Both the position numbers and the translations under genes were made by a program. A stretch of 64,000 bases of DNA from Polyangiaceae bacterium (GTDB taxonomy: Bacteria > Myxococcota_A > Polyangia > Polyangiales > Polyangiaceae): assembly GCA_020846005.1 (NCBI GenBank), contig JADLEQ010000040.1:1-64000 (forward strand), in the 5' to 3' direction. This document shows positions 1 through 7,808 of this stretch, one piece after another (position 1 is the first letter of the stretch; every line of letters begins with the position of its first letter). A model generated the notes under the pieces. That model did no database searches. It was not told where the DNA came from and saw nothing but the letters and a program-made list of their open reading frames with translations.

Positions 1-1
1 G

Positions 2-304
2 CCAGACGGCAGCACGCTCCTGCCCCCCGTCACCGACGCCGCCACGCGCGGCTGCCACGGCTCCCGCCCCCCGTTCGACGCCCTCCACGACCTCAGCGGC
101 AGCGTCTCCGAGTGGGGCAACGCGTGTACGTTCAACGGCAACGACCTCGGCTGCGCCATCAATGGGGGATCCATCCAACATTCCTCGGCGGAGAGACTCG
201 CCTGCTCGTCAGCGCTCGGATTCACCGGGTTCTCCAACGTGAACCCAGGCCGCGGCTTCCGCTGCTGCGCGGACGCCGAGCCCGTGCCGGGGTCGGACCG
301 GTGA
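2..304 (+). CDS. SUMF1/FGE-sulfatase-like domain protein, C-terminal part (5' truncated by window edge)
   Basis: The open frame runs from the window edge to TGA at 302-304 and gives about 100 residues, so the start and most of the protein are missing. The segment LSGSVSEWGNAC and the terminal GRGFRCC match the end of the formylglycine-generating enzyme (SUMF1) fold, whose usual signatures are a GNVWEW-type motif and a final GFR. In myxobacteria this fold is common in secreted or lipoprotein-like proteins without demonstrated sulfatase-activating activity. The paired catalytic cysteines of true FGE are not evident in the visible part; the cysteines seen (in WGNAC, DLGC, RLAC and FRCC) look more like structural disulfides. 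Family assignment is fairly sure; function is not known. Confidence 0.7.
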   Translation, partial: PDGSTLLPPVTDAATRGCHGSRPPFDALHDLSGSVSEWGNACTFNGNDLGCAINGGSIQHSSAERLACSSALGFTGFSNVNPGRGFRCCADAEPVPGSDR

Positions 305-453
305 GCCGTGACCGGCGCGGCTGGCGCAGGGGGCTGCCGGAGGGCTCCGCGCGCTCCTGGCCCGAGCTCGCGGCGGGCCGCTGTGGCCGGATCCGCGGCG
401 GCGCGCGCCCGGACGCCCGCGCCGGCTCGCTGGTGCAGCGGCCCCGTTCGCCG

Positions 454-459
454 TAGAGT
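454..459 (+). promoter_or_regulatory. Candidate -10 hexamer (TAGAGT) upstream of hflX
   Basis: A TAGAGT hexamer lies 27 nt before the hflX ATG in a 182-nt gap that holds nothing else recognisable. No good -35 is visible. The same TANNNT form precedes many genes in this window. Confidence 0.3.
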
Positions 460-486
460 GCGCCTCGCGCGCCTCGGGCGCCTCGG

Positions 487-2244
487 ATGAGCGGCATCTT
501 CGGCAACACCAGCGGCCTCGCGCCGAGCGCCCACCGCGCGCTCGAGCGCCTCGGGCGCCGCAAGGTGCCGCTCGACCGGATCGCGACGCCGGAGCTGGTC
601 CGCTCGCTCGCCGAGTCGTCACGCGAGACGGGGCGGCAGGTCGGCGTCCTGGTGCACCGCTCCGGCGAGATCGAGTGGGTGGTCGTGGGGACGGCTACCG
701 GGCTCCTGCTCCCCGACGTGGGGCGCCTGCGCGCAGCGGAGGGGCGCTTCCGCGCGCTCCGGCTCGTCCACACCCACCTGCACGGCGAGCCGCTCACCGC
801 GGACGATCTCACGGACCTCGTCCGCTTGCGCCTCGATCTCGTCGCCGCCGTGCAGCTCTCTCCCGAGCGGGAGCCGCGGGCGATCACCTGGGCCCACATC
901 GTGCCGGGGCAGCTCGAGGGGCGTGCCCCCTATCAGGTGGAGGGCCCCGTCCCCTGGGGGCACGCGCTCCCGGACTTCGGCCGGCTGGTGGCCGCGCTCG
1001 AGGCCGAGTACGCCCGCCAGCGGCGCGGCCGCGAGGTCCGCGCGAAGGACGGCCGCGCCATCCTCGTCCATGTCGGCGAGAAGTCCCGGCCCGGCGCGCC
1101 GGGGCGTGCCCGCGCGCGGATGACGGAGCTGGCGAGCCTGGCGGAGACCGCCGGGGTCGAGGTCGTCGACCGGATCGTCCAGCTCCGCGAGCGGCTCGAT
1201 CCGAGGTTCGTGCTCGGCAAGGGGCGCCTCGAGGAGGTCGTGATGCGCGCGATCGATCTCGACGCCGAGACGCTCATCTTCGACCAAGATCTCACTCCCG
1301 CCCAGGCGAGCAGCCTGGCGAAGGTCACCGATCTCAAGGTCATCGATCGTTCGCAGCTCATCCTCGACATCTTCGCGCAGCGCGCCGAGACGCGCGACGG
1401 CAAGCTCCAGGTGGAGCTCGCCCAGCTCGAGTACACCCTGCCTCGGCTCGGGCAGAAGGACGACGCCCTCTCCCGCCTGACGGGAGGCATCGGCGGCCGT
1501 GGCCCGGGCGAGACGAAGCTCGAGATCGGCCGCCGGCGAGCGCGTGAGCGGGTCACGCGGCTGGAGCGCACGCTCGCCGACCTCGCGCGCCAGCGCTGGG
1601 AGCGGCGCCGGCAGCGCACGCGCGCGGAGCTGCCCGTGGTGGCGATCGTCGGGTACACCAACGCCGGCAAGAGCACGCTCCTCAACACGCTCACCGGCGC
1701 GGGGGTGCTGGCCGAGGATCGGCTGTTCGCGACGCTCGACACGCGCGCGCGGCGCCTCCGCCTCCCGGACGGGCGGGAGGTGCTCCTCACCGACACGGTC
1801 GGCTTCATCCGGGACATGCCCCGGGAGCTCTTCGCGGCGTTCCGTGCCACCTTCGAGGAGGCCGAGGACGCCGACCTGCTCCTCGAGCTGGTCGATGTCT
1901 CGGACGAGGACCACGAGGCGCAAGAGGCGACGACTCGTTCGATCCTGGACGAGCTGGGCCTCGCCGCCGTCCCCCGGCTCACCGTGTACAACAAGATCGA
2001 CCGGCTGGAGCCAGCGGAGCGCGACGCGCTCGGGCACCGCGCCGGCGTGCTCGCGGTCGCGGCGGCCGACCGCGGGAGCCTCGGCGCGCTCCTCGCCGCG
2101 ATCGCGGCCCGCGTCCCCGCGCCCCTCGCGAGCGCGCCCTTCGATCTCGCCGAGCTCCGCGCGGACCCCGGCGCGCCTCGCCCCCGCCCCGAGCCGCCCG
2201 CGAGCTCGGCCGGGGCGCCCGGCGGGCCGCGTCAGCGGGGTTGA
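487..2244 (+). CDS. hflX: GTPase HflX, with long N-terminal extension
   Basis: HflX is a ribosome-associated GTPase that splits stalled 70S ribosomes, notably under heat or antibiotic stress. The HflX N-terminal domain lies at about residues 190-330 and includes GKGRLEEV and the DRSQLILDIFAQRA motif. The glycine-rich linker GGIGGRGPGETKLE follows. The G domain has GYTNAGKST (G1, about 390-398), DTVGF (G3, about 436) and NKID (G4, about 501). At 585 residues it is longer than E. coli HflX (426): about 190 residues precede the conserved part, as in some Clostridia and deltaproteobacteria. The last 13 nt overlap the end of the convergent AsmA-like gene. Identification is secure. Confidence 0.95.
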   Translation: MSGIFGNTSGLAPSAHRALERLGRRKVPLDRIATPELVRSLAESSRETGRQVGVLVHRSGEIEWVVVGTATGLLLPDVGRLRAAEGRFRALRLVHTHLHGEPLTADDLTDLVRLRLDLVAAVQLSPEREPRAITWAHIVPGQLEGRAPYQVEGPVPWGHALPDFGRLVAALEAEYARQRRGREVRAKDGRAILVHVGEKSRPGAPGRARARMTELASLAETAGVEVVDRIVQLRERLDPRFVLGKGRLEEVVMRAIDLDAETLIFDQDLTPAQASSLAKVTDLKVIDRSQLILDIFAQRAETRDGKLQVELAQLEYTLPRLGQKDDALSRLTGGIGGRGPGETKLEIGRRRARERVTRLERTLADLARQRWERRRQRTRAELPVVAIVGYTNAGKSTLLNTLTGAGVLAEDRLFATLDTRARRLRLPDGREVLLTDTVGFIRDMPRELFAAFRATFEEAEDADLLLELVDVSDEDHEAQEATTRSILDELGLAAVPRLTVYNKIDRLEPAERDALGHRAGVLAVAAADRGSLGALLAAIAARVPAPLASAPFDLAELRADPGAPRPRPEPPASSAGAPGGPRQRG

Positions 2245-3647
2245 GCGGAGGACACGCCCGGCGTCGGGCGGGCGCCGGGCAGCGGGGGAAACCCCATCGG
2301 GAGCGGGGGGAGCGCGCTGGGCAGCGGCGGGAAGCCGCTCGGGAGGGGCGGGAGCTCGCCGCCGAGGATCTTGCCGACGTCGACGCCACCGACGGTGAGC
2401 GGGCGCAGACCGCAGCCGACGCCGATCTCGGGGCGCACGGTCGCGTCCGCGAGCGCATCGGAGCGCACGTCGACCGCGACCTTCACGCTCACGCTCCCGC
2501 GCACGAGGAGCCGCGCGAGCTCCCCCGGTGCCCGCCCGAGGAGGCGCCCGAGGGCCGAGTCGGCGGCCGCTCCCGCGAGCGCGGAGCAGGGCAGGTCCCC
2601 GGCGAGGTCGAGCCGGATCCGCGCGCGCGCGCCGTCCCTCGCCACCGTGCCGGAGCCGGCGAGCGAGAACGCCCCCGCGGCGAGCCGCACCTCCTCGAGG
2701 TCCACGCGTTCGCGCGCGTCGTCGAGCCGGAGCTTCGCCGAGAGCTTCGTGGTGTCGCCGAAGAGGAAGCCGTCCAGCTCCCGTGGGTGGGGGGGTACAT
2801 ACCCCTGGAGCGACGCCTCCAGCTTGCCGGTGATGGGCCCGCCCGCGCTCCCCGGTGGCAGCGCCAGATCCACCGCCGCGCTCGCCTTCACGCCGCGGAG
2901 CGGGACCTTCGAGCCGAGCGGCCCGGCGAGGCGATGCAGCTCGACCGGCGCGAGCGTGAGGCGCGCCGTGGGCTGCGGCAGCGCGTGCCGCACCTCGAGG
3001 CGGAGCGGCGCGGCGGCGAGGTCGGCGGCCCCGAGCGCGAGCGACACCTGGGCGGCGTCCGCCGTCCACGCGGCGCCGACCTTCCCGAGATCGGGACAGC
3101 GCGGCGCGCCTTCGTCGCGCTCCAGGCACACGCCGACCAGCGAGCGCTCGGCGGTGAACGCGGTCGTCGCCCCGGAGCGCTGCACCCGGCCTCCCTCGAG
3201 CTTCAACCACGGCTCGGCGCCCGGCTCGGGCCGCCAGGCCAGCGTCACCTCCTGCGCCTCCGTCGGGAGCGCGAACGTCGACGGGTGTCGCTTCGCCCAG
3301 TCCGCGACCCCGACGGCCAGCGCCGGTGCCGTCCCGGTCGCCTCCACCTCGACGCCCGTCAGCCCGAGCGCGACCGGCGTCCACCCGCGGAGCGAGACGT
3401 CGAGGCGGCGGATCCTCCCTCGGATCGCGGGCAGCCCCGCGAGCTCGAAGCTCGACTCGCGGAGCGTGACGGACCCCAGCCCGAGCTCGATCTCCGTCGG
3501 GCTCAGCACGACCCCTTGATCGCGCGCCCTGCCGACGGCGTACCGGAGCGCCCACGGCTTCGCCATCGAGAGGAGGAGCGCGACGGCACCGACGAGCGCG
3601 ACGAGCGCCGCGGCGCACCCGAGCTGGAGGAGGCGCTTCCTGCTCAC
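2232..3647 (-). CDS. AsmA-like exported/anchored protein with C-terminal PPLP repeats
   Basis: The 471-residue protein starts with a charged N-terminus and one hydrophobic segment (about residues 8-28). Repetitive beta-strand-like stretches follow, with phrases such as LRESSFELAGLPAIRGRIRRLDVSL. This layout resembles AsmA/GspN-type periplasmic beta-rich proteins anchored in the inner membrane. The C-terminus carries about five repeats of a Phi-PPLP unit, so it may be an extended linker. A GTG start is chosen because TACGCT lies 8 nt upstream. It sits 87 nt downstream of typA on the same strand and converges with hflX. A role in lipid transport or envelope assembly is inferred from fold resemblance only. 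Confidence 0.5.
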   Translation of the reverse strand: MSRKRLLQLGCAAALVALVGAVALLLSMAKPWALRYAVGRARDQGVVLSPTEIELGLGSVTLRESSFELAGLPAIRGRIRRLDVSLRGWTPVALGLTGVEVEATGTAPALAVGVADWAKRHPSTFALPTEAQEVTLAWRPEPGAEPWLKLEGGRVQRSGATTAFTAERSLVGVCLERDEGAPRCPDLGKVGAAWTADAAQVSLALGAADLAAAPLRLEVRHALPQPTARLTLAPVELHRLAGPLGSKVPLRGVKASAAVDLALPPGSAGGPITGKLEASLQGYVPPHPRELDGFLFGDTTKLSAKLRLDDARERVDLEEVRLAAGAFSLAGSGTVARDGARARIRLDLAGDLPCSALAGAAADSALGRLLGRAPGELARLLVRGSVSVKVAVDVRSDALADATVRPEIGVGCGLRPLTVGGVDVGKILGGELPPLPSGFPPLPSALPPLPMGFPPLPGARPTPGVSSAQPR

Positions 3648-3655
3648 GCGCTTCG

Positions 3656-3661
3656 AGCGTA
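3656..3661 (-). promoter_or_regulatory. Candidate -10 (TACGCT-N8-GTG) for AsmA-like gene
   Basis: On the minus strand TACGCT is followed by 8 nt and then the GTG start at 3647. This fits a leaderless or near-leaderless transcript. Confidence 0.4.
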
Positions 3662-3734
3662 GCCCAGGATCGGCGGCGCGACCCGTGGCCCCCGGGCGGC
3701 CGCGCGCGGCGGCGGGCCGGGAGGAGGCGCCGCG

Positions 3735-5552
3735 TCAGTCGTCGTCTCGCCGCGGGCGGCGGTTACAGTCGAGGATTCGCTTGCGGACGCGCACGGCGTC
3801 GGGCGTGACCTCGACGAGCTCGTCCTTGTCGATGAACTCGAGCGCGCTCTCGATCGTCGGGACGCGCGGCGGCGTCAGGATGACGTTCTCGTCGCGCCCG
3901 GCGGCGCGGATGTTCGTCAGCTTCTTCTCGCGGGTGACGTTCACGTCGAGGTCGCTCGCCCGGTTGTGCTCACCGACGACCATCCCCTCGTACACCTCGA
4001 CGCCCGAGCCGACGAAGAGCACCCCGCGCGGCTGCAGGTGGAAGAGCGCGTAGGGCGTGGTCGCCCCGGCGCGGTCGGCGACCATGGCGCCGTTGCCCCG
4101 CCGGAGGAGCGCGCCCTGCCACGGCTGCCAGCCGTCGAACATCGTGTTCAGCAGGCCCGTGCCTCGCGTCTCGGTGAGGAACTGGGAGCGGAAGCCGATC
4201 AGCCCGCGCGACGGCACGCGGAACTCGAGGCGGGCCCGCCCGAAGCCGAGGTTCGTCATCTTCGTCATCTGCCCGCGGCGCTCGCCGAGCCGGGTGGTGA
4301 CGGCGCCGACGTGCTCGTCCGGCACGTCGACGACGACTAGCTCGACCGGCTCGACCTTCTCGCCGTCGATCTCGCGCGCCACGACCTCCGGCATGCCGAG
4401 CGAGAACTCGTAGCCCTCCCGGCGCATCGTCTCGGCGAGGATGGCGAGCATCAGCTCCCCTCGACCGTACACGACGAAGACGTCCGGCTCGGCGGTGGGC
4501 TCGAAGCGGAGCGCCAGGTTGCGTCGCCCCTCGCGCTCGAGGCGCTCGCGCAGGTGCCGCGACGTGACCCACTTGCCGACGCGACCGGCGAACGGCGAGG
4601 TGCTCACCTGGAACGTGATCCGGATCGTCGGCTCCTCCACTCGGATGCGCGGCAGCGCCTCGCGCGCGTCGGGCGCGACCACGGTGTCCCCGATCTGGAC
4701 CTCCTCGAGGCCCGCGATGGCGACGATGTCCCCGACCTGCGCGCGCTGCGCCTTCACCCGGCGGGGCCCCTCGTACTCGAAGAGGCTGCTCAGCCGGTGC
4801 TGGCTCTCGCCGTTCTCGGCCATGAGCACGACCTGTTGCCCGATCTCGACCCGCCCGCGGGCGACGCGACCGATCCCGAGGCGGCCGACGTAGTCGTCGT
4901 GCTCGACGTTGTGGACGAGGAGCTGGAACGCGCCGTCCGGGTTGCCCTTCGGGGGCGGCACTTTGTCCACCAGCGTCTCGAAGAGCGGGCGCAGATCCGT
5001 CCCCTCGTCCTCGAGCCGCCGCTTGGCGATCCCCTGCTTGCCGATGGCGTAGAGCACGGGGAAGTCCGTCTGCGCCTCGCTCGCCTCCAGATCACAGAAG
5101 AGGTCGAACACCTCGTCGAGCACGCCGTCGGGGCGCGCGTCTTTGCGGTCGATCTTGTTGATGACCACGACGACCGGGTGCCCGAGCTCGAGCGCCTTCT
5201 TCAGGACGAAGCGGGTCTGCGGGAGCGGCCCCTCGGCGGCGTCCACGAGCAGGATGGCGCCGTCCGCCATGCGGAGCGTCCGCTCCACCTCACCGCCGAA
5301 GTCGGAGTGCCCGGGCGTGTCGATGAGGTTCACGAGGTACTCGCCGTAGGCGACGCTGCAGTGCTTCGCGAGGATCGTGATGCCTCGCTCGCGCTCGAGG
5401 TCGTTGGAGTCCATGACGCGCTCGGCGACGGCCTCGTTGGCGCGGAACGCCCCCGTCTGGCGGAGCATGGCGTCGACGAGCGTCGTCTTGCCGTGGTCGA
5501 CGTGAGCGATGATCGCGACGTTGCGGAGGCGGTCGCGAGGGAGGGTCGTCAT
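3735..5552 (-). CDS. typA: Ribosome-associated translational GTPase TypA/BipA
   Basis: TypA (BipA) is an EF-G-like GTPase that binds 70S ribosomes and supports 50S assembly and stress adaptation. The start [24 protein letters not shown] places the G1 motif at residues 16-23, where the family has it. [24 protein letters not shown] and the effector segment ERERGITI follow. The C-terminal half has the TypA signature [20 protein letters not shown]. The ATG at 5552 gives 605 residues, matching E. coli TypA (607). The frame is open for 49 more codons upstream, but that extension is not family-like. The next gene upstream diverges, leaving a 140-nt gap. Confidence 0.96.
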   Translation of the reverse strand: MTTLPRDRLRNVAIIAHVDHGKTTLVDAMLRQTGAFRANEAVAERVMDSNDLERERGITILAKHCSVAYGEYLVNLIDTPGHSDFGGEVERTLRMADGAILLVDAAEGPLPQTRFVLKKALELGHPVVVVINKIDRKDARPDGVLDEVFDLFCDLEASEAQTDFPVLYAIGKQGIAKRRLEDEGTDLRPLFETLVDKVPPPKGNPDGAFQLLVHNVEHDDYVGRLGIGRVARGRVEIGQQVVLMAENGESQHRLSSLFEYEGPRRVKAQRAQVGDIVAIAGLEEVQIGDTVVAPDAREALPRIRVEEPTIRITFQVSTSPFAGRVGKWVTSRHLRERLEREGRRNLALRFEPTAEPDVFVVYGRGELMLAILAETMRREGYEFSLGMPEVVAREIDGEKVEPVELVVVDVPDEHVGAVTTRLGERRGQMTKMTNLGFGRARLEFRVPSRGLIGFRSQFLTETRGTGLLNTMFDGWQPWQGALLRRGNGAMVADRAGATTPYALFHLQPRGVLFVGSGVEVYEGMVVGEHNRASDLDVNVTREKKLTNIRAAGRDENVILTPPRVPTIESALEFIDKDELVEVTPDAVRVRKRILDCNRRPRRDDD

Positions 5553-5692
5553 GAAGGAGTCCGGGGGGTTCGGGGCAGCGGGCGGGCCCCTTTGCCCCGA
5601 GCGGCGCCCTCGCGCAAGGCGACCGAGCGCACCGAGCGCCGGGCCCGGGGGGAAATCGCGCAACTCGGCCCGAATTCGGCCGAACCACGACC

Positions 5693-6079
5693 ATGCCACG
5701 TCACGTGCCCTGGCTCCTGCCGCTGGTCGCTGCCCTCGGTTGCGCCGGCCGCTTGGGCCCGGCGACGGAGGCGTTCGAGCACGCGAGGTACCCCGAGGCG
5801 CGGCGGGCGCTCCAGCGGCTCGAGCCGGAGCTCGCCGAGATGTCGCCGGTCGAGCTCGCCCGCTACTCGCTCCAGCGGGGGCTCACCGAGCTCGCGCTCG
5901 GAAACGCGCGCGAGGCGCACCGGTGGCTCGGGGCCGCGCGACGCGTCGCCGCCTACCATCCCGAGACGCTCTCCGCGCGAGAACGCGAGCGACTCGGCGC
6001 GGCCTGGAGCTCGCTCGGGCTGATGCCGGGTGAAGAGGCGCCGCCCGAGGCCGCGCCGCGCGAGGCCGCGCCGCGGTGA
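5693..6079 (+). CDS. Small lipoprotein with TPR-like helices
   Basis: The N-terminus has a hydrophobic stretch ending in a lipobox (AALGC, Cys about residue 17), so it is a predicted lipoprotein. The remaining ~110 residues are helical and read like one or two TPR-type hairpins (AFEHARYPEARRALQRLEPELAEM, LARYSLQRGLTELALGNAREAHRWLG). The C-terminus is a low-complexity EAAPR repeat produced by a duplicated DNA segment. It is divergent from typA and convergent with the Tudor-like gene. It is a plausible small real gene of unknown function. Confidence 0.6.
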   Translation: MPRHVPWLLPLVAALGCAGRLGPATEAFEHARYPEARRALQRLEPELAEMSPVELARYSLQRGLTELALGNAREAHRWLGAARRVAAYHPETLSARERERLGAAWSSLGLMPGEEAPPEAAPREAAPR

Positions 6080-6108
6080 GACGCGCGCCGCGCCGCGGTG
6101 AGGCGCGC
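6065..6108. repeat. 22-bp tandem duplication spanning a stop codon
   Basis: A 22-bp unit (GCCGCGCCGCGGTGAGACGC plus 2 nt) is present twice in tandem with one mismatch, and a partial third copy follows. The first copy contains the TGA stop of the small lipoprotein gene. The segment is nearly pure G+C and self-complementary (GCCGCGG / CCGCGGC), so it could also act as the terminator between these convergent genes. Confidence 0.6.
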
Positions 6109-6120
6109 GCCGCGGCCCGC

Positions 6121-6648
6121 TCACCGCCGGCCGGCGATGCGCTCGAGCGAGACCGTCTCGTCCCAGGCCGGCTCGTGCGCGTCGTACCGGACCCGGAAGC
6201 GGTCCGGGCCCTCGACGGTGAGGACCGTCGCCCCGTAGATCGAGCCGCGCCAGCGCACGCGCACGCGATCGCCCTCCTTGTAGAGCCCCTGGACGACCGC
6301 CGCCGAGCCGCTCGGCGCCGCGCTCGCGGAGCTCCGCGGGACGGCAGCTCCCAGCGCGCGCGCGACGCGCTCCGGCGGCGGGGGCAGCTCGACGGCGCCG
6401 ACCACTCGCCCTTTGATGCGCTCGAGGCCCACGTCTTCGTCCCAGCGCGAGTCGTAGCCGTCGAAGCGGACTCGGTACCGCGACCGCCCCTTGCGCTCGA
6501 GGATGTGCGCCGGGTGATCGCGCTTCTCCCACTCGACCCAGACGTGCTCGCCGACCCGGTACGGCTCCGAGCACGCCGCCTGCCCGCCCCCCGCGAGCAC
6601 CGCGAGGACGAGACCGAGCCCGAGCCGGACCGCCGACGCCACCCTCAC
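6121..6648 (-). CDS. Exported protein with two Tudor-like (agenet-type) domains
   Basis: The 175-residue product has a signal peptide (VRLGLGLVLAVLAGGGQAACS). Two related SH3-like barrels of the Tudor/agenet type follow. The first is YRVGEHVWVEWEKRDHPAHILE...YRVRFDGYDSRWDEDVGLERI; the second is YKEGDRVRVRWRGSIYGATVL...FRVRYDAHEPAWDETVSLERI. The pattern V-x-V-x-W ... YRVRFDGYDSRWDE is repeated nearly exactly. The GTG start at 6648 overlaps the TGA of the upstream patatin gene (GTGA), so the two are probably translationally coupled. Tudor-like domains in eukaryotes read methylated residues; what an exported bacterial version binds is unknown. The lipase neighbours suggest a surface or cell-wall-associated binding role, by inference. 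Confidence 0.75.
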   Translation of the reverse strand: MRVASAVRLGLGLVLAVLAGGGQAACSEPYRVGEHVWVEWEKRDHPAHILERKGRSRYRVRFDGYDSRWDEDVGLERIKGRVVGAVELPPPPERVARALGAAVPRSSASAAPSGSAAVVQGLYKEGDRVRVRWRGSIYGATVLTVEGPDRFRVRYDAHEPAWDETVSLERIAGRR

Positions 6649-7808
6649 CCCCCCGCGCCCGGCGGGTGGCTCCGCGGCTGGCTCTCCCTCGCGCGTGGGA
6701 CGAACCCCGCGCGCGTGACCGCGGGGGCCTGCTCCTCGAGGAGCCGCGCCACGCGGGCGCGCGTCGTCTTGTAGCCGCTCTCGAGGAGGTTGCGGCGCGC
6801 GGCGAAGCTCGCCGGGCTGTACATGAAGAGGATGCCGTCCGCGGCGTCCGGCTCGAGGAGCAGCACCTCGGCCCTCCCGCCTCGGGTGACGCGCGCCACC
6901 GCCTCGCGGAGCAGCGTGTGCAGGCTGATGCGGATCGCCTGGTTCGCCACCCAGAGCAGCCCCTTGTCCCGCACGCTGGACCGGCGACCGTGACCCGTGG
7001 GCACGCGCGACACGTTCACCGGGACCATGGGGTTTACGACCACGACGACCTCCGCGCCGGCGTCGATGGCGAGCTCGAGCATCGACACCTGAGCCGCGCC
7101 GGCGTCGATGTAGTGGCGGTCGCCGATCCGCACGGGCGAGAAGAAGGGCGGCACCGCCATCGACGCGATGCACGCGCGCGTGATCGGCACGTGCTCGAGC
7201 CCCGGGGCCCCGAACAGCGCCTTCTCCCCGGAGTCCAGATCGTGGGCGAGGATGCGCAGCGGGCGGGGCAGCTTGGAGAACGCCTGCGGGATCCCGCGCC
7301 GGACGAAGAAGCCGTCCAGGAAGCGCTCGTACGCCTCGAGCGAGAGCACGCCCGCCGGCAGCGAGTCGTTGAAGCGATCGAGCTCCTCCCACAGCTCCGC
7401 GGGGGAGAGCGGCGGCCGGCCGACGAAGCTCCGCGCCCCGTGCGCCAAGGCGCCGAGCGCCGTGGTGACCGTGCGCCGCCACTCGGCGCCGTCCGTCTGC
7501 AGGACGTGGCGTCGCTCGAGCGGGAAGTAGGCGTCGGCCGGGTCGAGGAAGGCCCGGTACATGCGCTCGATGGGGCGCCCGGCGGCCAGCGTCGCCGCGA
7601 CGCTGGCGCCGCTCGAGGCCCCCACGTAGAGATCGAGGGCCGTCGCGTCGAAGCCCTCGATCGCGTGCTCGAGCGCGGCGAGGGCGCCGATCTGGTACAT
7701 CGCCCCGGTGGCGCCGCCGCCCGGGAGGCAGAGTGCGATCTTCGAGCGCGTCACGGCAGGCGACGGTCCTCTAGCACGCGCTCCCCGCCCCGGCCCCGGC
7801 GCGCTCAC
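6645..7808 (-). CDS. Patatin-like phospholipase/lipase
   Basis: Patatin-like proteins are Ser-Asp dyad acyl hydrolases acting on phospholipids. The oxyanion-hole motif LPGGGATGAMYQIG (about 29-41), the nucleophile elbow GASSG (Ser about 65) and the Asp motif in HYIDAGAAQ are all visible, although the usual DG[GA] is replaced by DAG. The GTG start at 7808 overlaps the TGA of the upstream C45 gene. A second GTG at 7754 (VTRSKIALCLPGGG) has AGGA upstream and would remove a 20-residue low-complexity leader. No signal peptide is seen, so the enzyme may act in the cytoplasm or at the inner membrane. It is the middle gene of a three-gene overlapping operon. Confidence 0.88.
   Translation of the reverse strand: MSAPGPGRGARARGPSPAVTRSKIALCLPGGGATGAMYQIGALAALEHAIEGFDATALDLYVGASSGASVAATLAAGRPIERMYRAFLDPADAYFPLERRHVLQTDGAEWRRTVTTALGALAHGARSFVGRPPLSPAELWEELDRFNDSLPAGVLSLEAYERFLDGFFVRRGIPQAFSKLPRPLRILAHDLDSGEKALFGAPGLEHVPITRACIASMAVPPFFSPVRIGDRHYIDAGAAQVSMLELAIDAGAEVVVVVNPMVPVNVSRVPTGHGRRSSVRDKGLLWVANQAIRISLHTLLREAVARVTRGGRAEVLLLEPDAADGILFMYSPASFAARRNLLESGYKTTRARVARLLEEQAPAVTRAGFVPRARESQPRSHPPGAGG

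Noticed and set aside
619-3618. Long minus-strand open frame of 999 codons across hflX and the AsmA-like gene
   Set aside because: It runs antisense to hflX, whose GTPase motifs are unambiguous, and its product is low-complexity Arg/Ala/Gly. It is an artefact of high G+C.
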